A DNA stretch of 64,000 nt from Cumulibacter sp047975195 (GTDB lineage: Bacteria; Actinomycetota; Actinomycetes; Mycobacteriales; Antricoccaceae), in NCBI GenBank assembly GCA_047975195.1, contig JBKEDB010000058.1, forward strand, positions 27,658-91,657, given 5' to 3'. Position numbers and translations under genes: made by a program. Shown here piece after piece: positions 27,238-35,295 of the stretch; positions within the stretch are counted from its first letter, which is position 1; the number at the start of each line of letters is the position of its first letter. The notes beneath the pieces were generated by a model. The model did not search any database. It was not told the DNA's origin and worked only from the letters and a program-made list of their open reading frames with translations.

Positions 27238-27915
27238 GTGATTGACAAACGAGTTTCGTCCTGCGCCGAGGCGCTGAGCACCGTGCAGGACGGCGATACG
27301 ATCCTGCTTGGCGGGTTCGGCGGTGCGGGTATGCCGCGGGAGTTGATCGCGGCGTTACTGCACAGCGGTGCGCGCGAGCTGACCTTGGTGACCAATAACG
27401 CTGGCGGCGACGGGACCCCGATCGCGACGTTGATCTGGGAGAAACGGGTCGCCAAACTCGTCTGTTCTTATCCTCGTTCAGTCGACCGTGCGAACTGGGT
27501 GCTTGAACGCTGGCAGGACGGATCGTTCCAGCTCGAGTTGGTGCCGCAGGGCACGCTGAGCGAGCGGATGCGCGCCGCTGGCGCCGGACTCGGCGGATTC
27601 TTCACCCCGACCGCCGGCGGTACGCAGTTGGCAGAAGGCAAGGAGACGCGCGTCATCAACGGTCGCGAACATGTTTTCGAGGAACCGCTCGCAGGTGATT
27701 ATGCGCTGATCAAGGCAAAGCGGTCCGATCGATGGGGCAACCTCGTGTACAACAAGGCACAACGCAGTTTCGGGCCCACGATGGCGACTGCAGCCACCAC
27801 GACGATCGTCGAAGTCGACGAAATCGTCGACCTGGGTGAGTTGGATCCCGAACACATCGTCACCCCCGGAATCTTCGTGGACAAGGTGGTCGAGATTGGG
27901 GTGCAGGCATCGTGA
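27238..27915 (+). CDS. scoA: 3-oxoacid CoA-transferase subunit A (copy 2)
   Basis: A 225-aa alpha subunit with GGFGGAGMP near residue 25 as CoA-binding signature. It is highly similar throughout to the copy at 1191-1862: both contain LVPQGTLSERMRAAGAG and end with EHIVTPGIFVD. The GTG start at 27238 follows ACGGGGAAG; an overlapping ATG at 27236 is out of frame. The stop overlaps the B-subunit GTG. It follows the response-regulator gene by 72 nt, so a separate promoter is likely. Confidence 0.9.
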   Translation: MIDKRVSSCAEALSTVQDGDTILLGGFGGAGMPRELIAALLHSGARELTLVTNNAGGDGTPIATLIWEKRVAKLVCSYPRSVDRANWVLERWQDGSFQLELVPQGTLSERMRAAGAGLGGFFTPTAGGTQLAEGKETRVINGREHVFEEPLAGDYALIKAKRSDRWGNLVYNKAQRSFGPTMATAATTTIVEVDEIVDLGELDPEHIVTPGIFVDKVVEIGVQAS

Positions 27916-28565
27916 CGACGTCAGCGACGAGCTATGGATGGACTCCGCAACAGATCGCGGCCCGGATCGCCGCCGATATCCCGGACGGGTCCTATGTCAA
28001 TCTCGGGATCGGCCGACCGACCGAGGTCGCCAATGCGTTGCCGGCCGATCGCGAGATCCTGTTGCACTCGGAGAACGGGATTCTCGGCATGGGTCCGGCA
28101 CCAGCGGCCGGTAGTGAGGACTGGGACCTGATCAACGCCGGTAAGCAGCCGGTCACGTTGTTGACGGGCGGATCGTATTTCCACCACACCGATTCCTTCA
28201 TGATCATGCGCGGCGGCCACCTGGACGTGTCCGTGCTCGGCGCGTTCGAGGTGGCGGTGAACGGGGACCTGGCGAACTGGTCGACCGGCGATATGTCCCG
28301 CCTGCCCGGTGTCGGCGGCGCAATGGATCTCGCGGTCGGCGCGAAAGCGGTCTATGTGTCGATGACGCACACCTCGCCCAGCGGCGCCAGCAAGTTGGTG
28401 AAGACCTGCACCTATCCGCTTACTGCGACGAACGTAGTCGATCGCGTCTATACCGGACTCGGTGTGTTCAGCGTCGACGGCGCCGAATTCACCGTGCTGG
28501 ATCTAGCGCCGGGAGTGACGCTAGAGCATGTGCGTGCGGTGACCGATGCGCCGTTGAGGAACTAG
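27912..28565 (+). CDS. scoB: 3-oxoacid CoA-transferase subunit B (copy 2)
   Basis: A 217-aa beta subunit with catalytic glutamate E54 in HSENGILGMGP. It differs from copy 1 mainly at the N-terminus (TSYGWTPQQIAARIAADIPD) and where GMPAAVG becomes GRPTEVA, close to the active site. The GTG start overlaps the subunit A stop. The 3' end overlaps the convergent PIG-L gene by 4 nt. Confidence 0.9.
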   Translation: MTTSATSYGWTPQQIAARIAADIPDGSYVNLGIGRPTEVANALPADREILLHSENGILGMGPAPAAGSEDWDLINAGKQPVTLLTGGSYFHHTDSFMIMRGGHLDVSVLGAFEVAVNGDLANWSTGDMSRLPGVGGAMDLAVGAKAVYVSMTHTSPSGASKLVKTCTYPLTATNVVDRVYTGLGVFSVDGAEFTVLDLAPGVTLEHVRAVTDAPLRN

Positions 28566-29317
28566 CCGCGCGCGTAGCCGATTTCCGGGCGCAGTAGGAC
28601 GTGCGTCACGATCGGCTCGCGCTGACCGCCGCTGTGTACGATGTCCGCGCCGTCCACCCGCACCTGAGTCGCGTGTGCGCGCAGCGCCTCGGTGAGGCTT
28701 TTCAGGTGGTGCGCGCCGTCCACCCGTTCAGCGTCGGTGGCGGCGTCCTCGTCGGTGATGACGACGGCGAGTCGAGTTCCGGTCACGGCGATCGCGCGCC
28801 GGGTACCTTCGTAGCACGCGATGTGATCCGGATGCCCGTATCCGCCCCCTTCGTCGTAGGTAATCACGAGGTCGGGCGTATAGGCCGATATCGATGCCGC
28901 GATGTCGTCGGCTACCTCATCGAGGTCTGCACTAGTCAGCGCGTCGGCCGACACGTTTTCGTCCGGACCCGCCAGGCCAGGACGGATCCATCGCATACCC
29001 GAATCGTGGTAGCTGCGCGCGGCGAGTCCGCGAGCGCGAGCGGGTGGTTCGCCCAAGTAAGCGTGCCAGGTGACCTGCAGTGCATGCAGTGCCGCGCGCA
29101 ATTCGTTGGCGCGTACCTGACGAAGCTCATCAGTACCCGCCAGGTGTTGTAGTGGACCTTCGACGACCTCGCCCATCTCCCCGCGTGTAGCGGTCAGTAC
29201 ACCGACCTCAACACCTCGGCTGACAAGTTCCGCGATCAATGCCCCGGTAGCAATCGTCTCGTCGTCCGGGTGCGCGTGTACGAACAGCACTCGCCGTACG
29301 CCATCGAGGATGCTCAT
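28562..29317 (-). CDS. PIG-L family deacetylase, MshB-like
   Basis: A 251-aa zinc deacetylase of the LmbE/PIG-L fold. The zinc motif HAHPDDE is at residues 14-20, and the third ligand lies in YGHPDH near 162. Features shared with MshB/Mca include ATRGEMGEV and the RSYHDSGM stretch. MshB removes the acetyl group from GlcNAc-inositol in mycothiol synthesis. Its ATG overlaps the stop of the MshA-like glycosyltransferase, which supports that pathway, but family paralogues with other GlcNAc substrates exist. Confidence 0.8.
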   Translation of the reverse strand: MSILDGVRRVLFVHAHPDDETIATGALIAELVSRGVEVGVLTATRGEMGEVVEGPLQHLAGTDELRQVRANELRAALHALQVTWHAYLGEPPARARGLAARSYHDSGMRWIRPGLAGPDENVSADALTSADLDEVADDIAASISAYTPDLVITYDEGGGYGHPDHIACYEGTRRAIAVTGTRLAVVITDEDAATDAERVDGAHHLKSLTEALRAHATQVRVDGADIVHSGGQREPIVTHVLLRPEIGYARG

Positions 29318-30498
29318 CCTCGCCCCACCACGCGCGCGAGGACGCCGAGTAATCCGTCCGCGGAAGCGTCCCAGCCGAACGTGGCAGCGTGCTGCTGCGC
29401 ACCGTTTACCAGCTCACGCCAGGCTGCGGGATCACCGCTCAATCGTTCGATCTCCTCCCCCCAGGCTGCTGGATCGCGCGTATGCATCAGCGTTCCCGAC
29501 ACCTCATCGGCGACTGCTTCGACCAAGCCGCCAACCGCAGTGGCGATGACCGGGGTGCCACACGCGGCAGATTCCAACGCGACGAGCCCGAAGGTCTCGG
29601 AGTACGAGGGAACGAGGGTCAGCACGGCACGCCCGAGAAACTCAGCGAGCCCGGGCCGGTCGAAGGAGCCCACGAATCGCACCTTGTCGCGCACACCCAG
29701 TTCGTCGACGAGCGAGTGCAGTTCCGCGCCGTACTCGGCGAAATCCGCCGACGTGTCGCCGGCGATATGCAGCTCGGGTCGGATCTCAGGCGGGACAGCG
29801 GCGATAGCACGCATTGCGAGGTCCGGGGCTTTTAACGGTTGCAGTCGCGCCGCGTACGCCACGTACGGTGGGTGGGCGCGCTGCAGTTGCGGTACGAACA
29901 CTTCGTGATCGACCCCAGGCGGGACGACGTGTACCCGCGCCGGGTCGGCGCCGAGGCGCTCGATGACGGTGCGCGCCTCTGCGCGGCTGATCGTGATGAT
30001 CGCATCTGATTCGCGCGCCAGCAGCCGCTCCCCTGACTCACGTCCGGCCGATTCCGGCGGCTCCCCCGCCGAGAGGTCGGCACCGACGGGGGCGGCGATC
30101 GAGTGGTAACTCTGCAGATGCGGCACCGACCAACCCCGCGCAATCGGCAGCGCTGCGACGCCGGACATCCAGTGCTGGGAGATCACTACGTCGTACGGCT
30201 CGAGGCTCGCCAGACCTGCACGGAACTCATCCAATACGGCTTCTTGAGCGCTCTTGGCCATCGGGTGCGGTGGGCCGGCGTCGATGAGCCGCAACCGGAC
30301 TCCTCCGGCGACCTCGCTCAGCGCGGGCTGATCGGCGCTGGCCCGCCGGGTAATCAAGTCGACGCTGTGTCCGCTCCTACCTAGTGCCAACGCCTGATTC
30401 AACTCCACGACGTTCATCCCGCCCGCGTCGCCCTGTCCGGGCAAATCCGTGGGCGAGGTATGCAGCGAGACGCACGCGATGCGCAAGCGAGAGGTCAC
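29314..30498 (-). CDS. GT4 glycosyltransferase, MshA-like
   Basis: A 394-aa GT-B glycosyltransferase. HTSPTDLPGQGDAGGMNVVE at residues 13-32 is the hallmark loop of MshA (UDP-GlcNAc to inositol-phosphate, first step of mycothiol synthesis). ADPARVHVVPPGVD near residue 190 and the EX7E element (ETFGLVALE) are present. It is shorter than typical MshA (over 420 aa), so a paralogue is possible. It is operonic with a PIG-L deacetylase and starts with a GTG at 30498. Confidence 0.78.
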   Translation of the reverse strand: MTSRLRIACVSLHTSPTDLPGQGDAGGMNVVELNQALALGRSGHSVDLITRRASADQPALSEVAGGVRLRLIDAGPPHPMAKSAQEAVLDEFRAGLASLEPYDVVISQHWMSGVAALPIARGWSVPHLQSYHSIAAPVGADLSAGEPPESAGRESGERLLARESDAIITISRAEARTVIERLGADPARVHVVPPGVDHEVFVPQLQRAHPPYVAYAARLQPLKAPDLAMRAIAAVPPEIRPELHIAGDTSADFAEYGAELHSLVDELGVRDKVRFVGSFDRPGLAEFLGRAVLTLVPSYSETFGLVALESAACGTPVIATAVGGLVEAVADEVSGTLMHTRDPAAWGEEIERLSGDPAAWRELVNGAQQHAATFGWDASADGLLGVLARVVGRG

Positions 30499-30699
30499 CC
30501 GCGCACCTTACGCCTATTTGCACATTCAACAAAAGTTTGAGGCGGGGTGACACTCACAGATGGTGAGCAAACACTCAACCCGCACGCGTCACGCGTGGCC
30601 GCGGCATTTCCAAAACACGCAGATGGGGCTCGCCTGCGGAGGCGGTGTCCGCGGCAGGTGGCTGAAATGAACAATCGATCGGTCCGTTAAAGTCGAGGA
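30499..30699. promoter_or_regulatory. Divergent intergenic region with odd palindrome
   Basis: This 201-nt gap separates the MshA-like gene and an APH-like gene. It contains CACGCGT-C-ACGCGTG (30583-30597), an exact inverted repeat about 100 nt before the APH start. It may be an operator, but the sequence is CG-rich and could be chance. Confidence 0.35.
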
Positions 30700-31731
30700 A
30701 TGACCTCTGATTCCCCACCGATTGCCGGAATCGAGCCGGAGGCCGTCTCCGCCTGGCTCGCCGACAATGTTTCCGGTTTCACCGGCCCGGCCGAGTTCAC
30801 GCTCATCGCCGGCGGCCGTTCCAATCTGACCTACCTCGTCAGCGACCAGTCGGGTCAGCGCCTCGCACTGCGCCGTCCGCCGACCGGCAGCGTGCTGGAG
30901 TCCGCGCACGATATGGGTCGCGAGTGGAAGTTCGTCTCTGCCCTGCAGAACTCCGGCGTCCCGGTGGCACGTGCACGCGCGTTCTGCGACGACCACTCGG
31001 TCACCGGCGCAGACTTCTACGTGATGGATTTCGTCGAGGGCATCGTGCTCGCTTCGACCGAGGACGCGCTCGGTATCGATGAGTCCGCTCGGTACCACGC
31101 CAGCGAGCAAGCCGCCGACGTACTCGCCGCGCTGCATTCTGTTGACGTCAATGGCCTGGATGTGCCGGGATCACGGAAGACGAGCGGTTACATCGAGCGT
31201 CAGGTAGAGCGGTGGACCAAGCAGGTTCAGTCCGTGATGCCGCCGGAGACCGACCAGGTGGTGCGGATTGCCCAGAAGCTCGTCGACGACGTACCACCGC
31301 AGGTCACTGGAATCGCGCACGGTGACTTCCGACTGGGCAACATGTCCATCACGCCCGCCGGCGAGATCGTCGCCGTTTTCGACTGGGAACTCGCTACCGT
31401 CGGCGACAGCATGGCCGACCTCGGGTGGCTGCTGTCCTCTTGGTCAGAGCCGGGTGAGTCCGCCAACAGCGCGACCACCAACACGCCCACCCAAGCTCCG
31501 GGGTTCATGACGCGAGATCAGGTCGCACAGCGGTACGCCGAGAAAAGCGGCAACGACATCTCGCGCCTCGACTTCTACCTCGCATTCCAGCGCTGGCGCG
31601 GCGCCTGCATCCAGATCGGCGTACGGCATCGTTATGAGGTAGGCGCGATGGCGGACGACGGCTACGACCACACCGTGCTCAACGCGACGGTCGCCAACTC
31701 GCTCGATTCCGCCGAGCAGGCACTCAAGTAA
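30700..31731 (+). CDS. APH-fold phosphotransferase family protein (ACAD10/11-type kinase)
   Basis: A 343-aa kinase-fold protein. The catalytic loop is HGDFRLGNM (about 207-215) and the metal-binding DWE is in VFDWELATVGDSMADLGW. The N-lobe has the Gly-rich LIAGGRSNLTYLV. It belongs to the group that sits beside acyl-CoA dehydrogenases rather than to antibiotic kinases; the eukaryotic ACAD10/11 N-terminal domains belong here. No dehydrogenase is adjacent, though three similar kinases lie within 16 kb. Substrate unknown; a hydroxyacyl-CoA is plausible. Confidence 0.8.
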   Translation: MTSDSPPIAGIEPEAVSAWLADNVSGFTGPAEFTLIAGGRSNLTYLVSDQSGQRLALRRPPTGSVLESAHDMGREWKFVSALQNSGVPVARARAFCDDHSVTGADFYVMDFVEGIVLASTEDALGIDESARYHASEQAADVLAALHSVDVNGLDVPGSRKTSGYIERQVERWTKQVQSVMPPETDQVVRIAQKLVDDVPPQVTGIAHGDFRLGNMSITPAGEIVAVFDWELATVGDSMADLGWLLSSWSEPGESANSATTNTPTQAPGFMTRDQVAQRYAEKSGNDISRLDFYLAFQRWRGACIQIGVRHRYEVGAMADDGYDHTVLNATVANSLDSAEQALK

Positions 31732-31732
31732 C

Positions 31733-32338
31733 TCACAACCAACCGTTCTCCTGCGCGACCCGTGCCGCATCGGCACGGGTCGACGTATTGGTCTTGCCGA
31801 TCGCCGAGGAGAGGTGATTGCGTACGGTGCCGGTGGACAAATGCAGCTGCGCGGCGATCCGCGCCACGGTCCCGCCGTGCAACGCGACCGCGAGCACTTC
31901 ACGTTCGCGTTCGGTCAGCGGCGAATGCCCCTCGAGCAACGTATCTGTCGCCAGCGTCGGGTCAACCACCCGTAAGCCCGCATGCACCCGCCGCACGGCC
32001 TCGGCCAGTTCGGCCGCTGGCGTGTCCTTCACGATGAATCCGGCTGCGCCGGCGGCGAGTGCGCGGCGAACATATCCGGGACGTCCGAACGTCGTCACCA
32101 TCAATGTGCGGCATGTCGGCATGTGGGTGCGCATCGCTTCAGCCACTGCGATTCCGTCCATGCCCGGCATCTCGATATCGAGCAAGCACACGTCTGCCCT
32201 CTTCGCCAACGCCGCATCGACGACCTCATCACCGCGGCCGACTTCGGCCACCAAGTCGATATCGCGTTCCATCGATAGCAGCGCCGCAAGTGCACCGCGG
32301 ACGAGCGCTTGGTCGTCGGCCAACAGAACTCGCACCAC
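31733..32338 (-). CDS. NarL/LuxR-family response regulator (ABC-linked)
   Basis: A 201-aa response regulator: receiver with D54 in VCLLDIEMPGMDG and K in GFIVKDTPA, then a LuxR helix-turn-helix (LTEREREVLAVALHGGTVAR, ...TVRNHLSSAIGKT). It is the last gene of a minus-strand operon (ABC ATPase, permease, kinase, regulator) and probably controls that exporter. It lies 2 nt after the kinase stop. A 6-2-6 inverted repeat upstream of the operon (35194-35207) is a candidate binding site. Confidence 0.9.
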   Translation of the reverse strand: MVRVLLADDQALVRGALAALLSMERDIDLVAEVGRGDEVVDAALAKRADVCLLDIEMPGMDGIAVAEAMRTHMPTCRTLMVTTFGRPGYVRRALAAGAAGFIVKDTPAAELAEAVRRVHAGLRVVDPTLATDTLLEGHSPLTEREREVLAVALHGGTVARIAAQLHLSTGTVRNHLSSAIGKTNTSTRADAARVAQENGWL

Positions 32339-32340
32339 CG

Positions 32341-33453
32341 CTACATCTCCACCTTGAGTTCGGTCCCTGCGCCGGCGCTCACCGGCAGGATGCTGAAGCG
32401 CCCCGCAGCGGCCTCGACACGTTCGCGGATGCCACGCAGCCCGTTGCCCTCGGTGGCCGTAGGGCGACCACTGCCGTCGTCGATCACCCGAATCCGACGT
32501 TCAGTCAATTCGACCGTGCACGTGCTGGCGCGTGAGTGCCGTACGACGTTGGTGACCGCTTCGCGCAGCACCCACGCGAAGATGATGCGGTATCGCGGAT
32601 CGACGGCATCCGGCGTATCGGGGATATCCGCCTCGATCCCTGCCGTCGTCAGCGCGTGTCTGGCCGTGTCGAGTTCATCGCTCAACCGTGCGACGCGCAG
32701 ACCTCCGACTGTTGCGCGTACCTCCGCGAGCGCCTCGCGACTGAGTGAGGTGATCTCGCTCAATTCCCGCTCAGCCCGCTCGGGATCGACGCGCACCAGC
32801 CGCTCGGCCAGTTCGGCCTTCACGATCACCACGGTGAGGCTGTGGCCGAGTACATCGTGTACGTCGCGCGCGACCCGCTCGCGTTCAGCCACCACCGCGA
32901 GCTGCTCTTTGGCTAGTTCACCGACGGCGGCGCGTTCGGTGATGATTCGCACCGCACCGGTGGTCACTCCGACGAGGACGACGATCATCGTCATGAACCA
33001 CCAATGATCGAACTCGCGGGCCGCGACCGGGATAATGACGGTCGCGGCCAACACGAGCACGAACACGGCGGCTCTCAGCGCGCGCGAGAACGCGAATACG
33101 GCGTAGGAGACGATGAACGGGCTGAACCCGAGCGCCTCGATTCCGATGATCGCCGAGGTTGCGAGCATGACGAGCACCAGTGCGAGCAGACGCAGCACCG
33201 CCCCTGTCGTGGGCGGCAGTGCTTCGTCGCCTTCCATCCACCACATCGTGCGTACGTAGAACGCGCCAAACGCCACGGTGAGTGCGGCGGCCAGGATCCG
33301 CAACCCCCAACTGACGTCGGCCGTCAGCGACGACAACAGCGGGTAGATGAGGAACAGCACCCAGACCGAGCCCAACAGCCAGCCGAGTTGCTTGCGTTCA
33401 TGCTCGCGGTCCTCAGCGTGCTGCGGTGAGATCCCCTGCGCGGACGCACTCAC
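32341..33453 (-). CDS. Sensor histidine kinase (DesK/NarL-type) of ABC operon
   Basis: A 370-aa membrane kinase: N-terminal membrane helices (about 25-150), HisKA_3 dimerisation helix with phospho-His in DVHDVLGHSLTVV, and a C-terminal HATPase (LREAVTNVVRHSRAS, then GNGLRGIRERVEAAAG). There is no extracellular sensor domain, so it probably senses the membrane or the neighbouring ABC transporter. The GTG at 33453 overlaps the permease stop (GTGA); the longer frame from 33513 runs inside the permease. Confidence 0.88.
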   Translation of the reverse strand: MSASAQGISPQHAEDREHERKQLGWLLGSVWVLFLIYPLLSSLTADVSWGLRILAAALTVAFGAFYVRTMWWMEGDEALPPTTGAVLRLLALVLVMLATSAIIGIEALGFSPFIVSYAVFAFSRALRAAVFVLVLAATVIIPVAAREFDHWWFMTMIVVLVGVTTGAVRIITERAAVGELAKEQLAVVAERERVARDVHDVLGHSLTVVIVKAELAERLVRVDPERAERELSEITSLSREALAEVRATVGGLRVARLSDELDTARHALTTAGIEADIPDTPDAVDPRYRIIFAWVLREAVTNVVRHSRASTCTVELTERRIRVIDDGSGRPTATEGNGLRGIRERVEAAAGRFSILPVSAGAGTELKVEM

Positions 33454-34196
33454 TGACGTTGGCGGCCCTTGCGCACCAGCAGCACCGCTGCGATCGCGAA
33501 GATCACCGTCCATACGCCCACATTAGCCAAGATGAACCCCAGCGAATCGGCCTCGTCCGTGGTGAGCTGTCCGTCAGTGAGCGGGTAGCGGGCGAGCGCG
33601 ACCACGCCATACAGCGGCGTGAACCGACCAATGTCCAGCATGACTCCGCTGAGCGGAATGAACACGTTCCCCAGGAACGCGAGGATGACGATGGTTCCGC
33701 CGGCGGCGCTTACCGCGGTCTCGGAACGGAATCCGGCGCCGATCGCCAATCCGAACAGCGCGAATATCGCGGATGCGACGATCACCAAAATCGCGCTGAT
33801 GACCCAACTCGAAGCGTCGCCTTTCGCCCCGGTCAATCCACCAATGACATAGATCAGCGCAACCGGAATGATCGCGATCGCAATGGCCGTGATTGCCTTA
33901 ATGGCGATGTAGCCGCTGTCGCGTAGCGGCGTGAGTCCGAGTTGCCGACCCCCACCGAGCATGCGTTCCACCGCGGCCGTCCCGCCGATGTTGGTGGTCG
34001 CGGTGACCGCGCCGTACGCAGCCATCGAGATCATGATGTACATGGCGACGTTGCCGCTGCCGACAGTTTCGTCCTTGTAGGACTGGGCTGCGCCGAAGAC
34101 GACGTACATGACCGCCGGGAGACCGGCGATGAAGAATAGCCCGGGAACGTTACGGAGAATGCGTTTGAGCTCGATTCCGATGAAGGTCGTGTTCAT
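33450..34196 (-). CDS. ABC-2 type transporter permease
   Basis: A 248-aa permease with six membrane helices and the ABC-2 organisation: short cytoplasmic start (FIGIELKRILRNVPGLFFI), then helices at about 20-245. It is half-size, so it must pair as a homodimer with the ATPase encoded next door. Together they resemble antibiotic/lipid exporters of the DrrAB or linearmycin-resistance type. It overlaps the ATPase gene by 4 nt and the kinase gene by 4 nt. Confidence 0.85.
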   Translation of the reverse strand: MNTTFIGIELKRILRNVPGLFFIAGLPAVMYVVFGAAQSYKDETVGSGNVAMYIMISMAAYGAVTATTNIGGTAAVERMLGGGRQLGLTPLRDSGYIAIKAITAIAIAIIPVALIYVIGGLTGAKGDASSWVISAILVIVASAIFALFGLAIGAGFRSETAVSAAGGTIVILAFLGNVFIPLSGVMLDIGRFTPLYGVVALARYPLTDGQLTTDEADSLGFILANVGVWTVIFAIAAVLLVRKGRQRQ

Positions 34197-35134
34197 GCTG
34201 ACACCTGCTCGCTGGTGACATCGGCGGTCAGCGCCTTGAAGGCGTTGTCGAGGTTGGCGGTGACGACTTCCAGATCTCGTCCGCCCATCGGCCCAAGAAT
34301 CTTGCGCGCTAGTTCGTCACTGTCGGAGGTCTGGATAATCGCCCGCGGGCCACGCCAGGCGACGTCCGATACGTCTGCGCTCGCAGTCAACTGTTGATGG
34401 ATCAGCGCGATGTCTGTCTCGTTGAATGTCGCCGAGACGGTTCGCCCGCCGGCGCGAGCGCGGATCTCATCGGTCGATCCATCGGCAACGATGCGCCCGG
34501 AGGCGATCAGCACAATACGGTCAGCGAAATCGTCAGCTTCCTCCAGGTAGTGCGTCGCGAAGACGACGGTTCGGCCTGCGTCGGCGTCCCGGCGCATCGT
34601 GTCCCAGAAATCGTGCCGCGCGTTCACGTCCATCCCCGCGGTGGGTTCGTCCAGGATCAACAAGTCCGGGTCCGGCAGTAGTGCCAACGCGAAACGCAGC
34701 CGTTGCTGCTCGCCGCCGGAGCACTTCGATACGCGACGACTCGCGAGGTCGCGCAAACCGGCGCGTTCGATCACCTCCTCGACTCCTGCGTGATCGCGGT
34801 ACGTGGAAGCGATCATCTGCACGCTCTCACGCACGGTGATGTCCGATAGTAGACCGCCCGTTTGCAGCACAGCAGAGACTCGACCGGCGTCGATCGCGGC
34901 GCGCGGGTCAAGTCCCAGGACACGCGCAGCCCCCGACGTGGGCACAGTCAGTCCGAGCACCATATCGAGAGTGGTGGTTTTTCCGGCGCCGTTCGGGCCG
35001 AGGAATGCCACGATTTCGCCGGGGTGAATCTGCAGATTGACCCCGCGTACGGCGTACACGGGATCGGTGCCGGTCTGGAATGACTTTGTCACGTCGACGA
35101 GGTCGATCGCTAACGGTTGTTGCGATGTAGACAT
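34193..35134 (-). CDS. ABC transporter ATP-binding protein (DrrA/LnrL-like)
   Basis: ATPase of 313 aa from the ATG at 35134. Walker A GPNGAGKTT, signature CSGGEQQRL, Walker B LLILDEPTAGMD, and an H-loop in VFATHYLEE are in order. The signature begins with Cys rather than the usual Leu. A long C-terminal domain (about 215-313) is typical of DrrA-like exporters. First gene of the ABC/two-component operon. A longer frame from 35200 would run through the candidate operator, so 35134 is preferred. Confidence 0.88.
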   Translation of the reverse strand: MSTSQQPLAIDLVDVTKSFQTGTDPVYAVRGVNLQIHPGEIVAFLGPNGAGKTTTLDMVLGLTVPTSGAARVLGLDPRAAIDAGRVSAVLQTGGLLSDITVRESVQMIASTYRDHAGVEEVIERAGLRDLASRRVSKCSGGEQQRLRFALALLPDPDLLILDEPTAGMDVNARHDFWDTMRRDADAGRTVVFATHYLEEADDFADRIVLIASGRIVADGSTDEIRARAGGRTVSATFNETDIALIHQQLTASADVSDVAWRGPRAIIQTSDSDELARKILGPMGGRDLEVVTANLDNAFKALTADVTSEQVSA

Positions 35135-35193
35135 AGTTCTGATCGTGCCGACAGCGAGCATTGGGTCGCGTCGTCGAACGTCACGTATTGCCC

Positions 35194-35207
35194 ATGACAC
35201 CTGTCAT
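35194..35207. promoter_or_regulatory. Candidate operator of ABC/two-component operon
   Basis: Perfect inverted repeat ATGACA-CC-TGTCAT, 60-73 nt upstream of the ABC ATPase start. Placement and shape fit a LuxR/NarL-type regulator site for the operon's own response regulator. No second copy was noticed in the window. Confidence 0.5.
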
Positions 35208-35242
35208 GAGCAGGCAGGGTCGGTGCCGGGCAGCACACGGCT

Positions 35243-35278
35243 GCGCCCCCCGCTTCGGTCATGACCGAAGCGGGGCGC
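35243..35278 (-). terminator. Terminator downstream of CoxL-type gene
   Basis: Hairpin with a 9-bp stem (GCTTCGGTC / GACCGAAGC), extended by four C:G pairs and a further GCG/CGC past a 2-nt bulge. It sits about 20 nt beyond the stop of the gene ending at 35296. Confidence 0.75.
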
Positions 35279-35295
35279 AAGCGCGGGTACTGGAT

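Noticed and set aside
30700..31731. Aminoglycoside resistance by the APH-fold genes
   Set aside because: The three APH-fold proteins sit among acyl-CoA genes and resemble the ACAD10/11 and LvaA group rather than antibiotic kinases.
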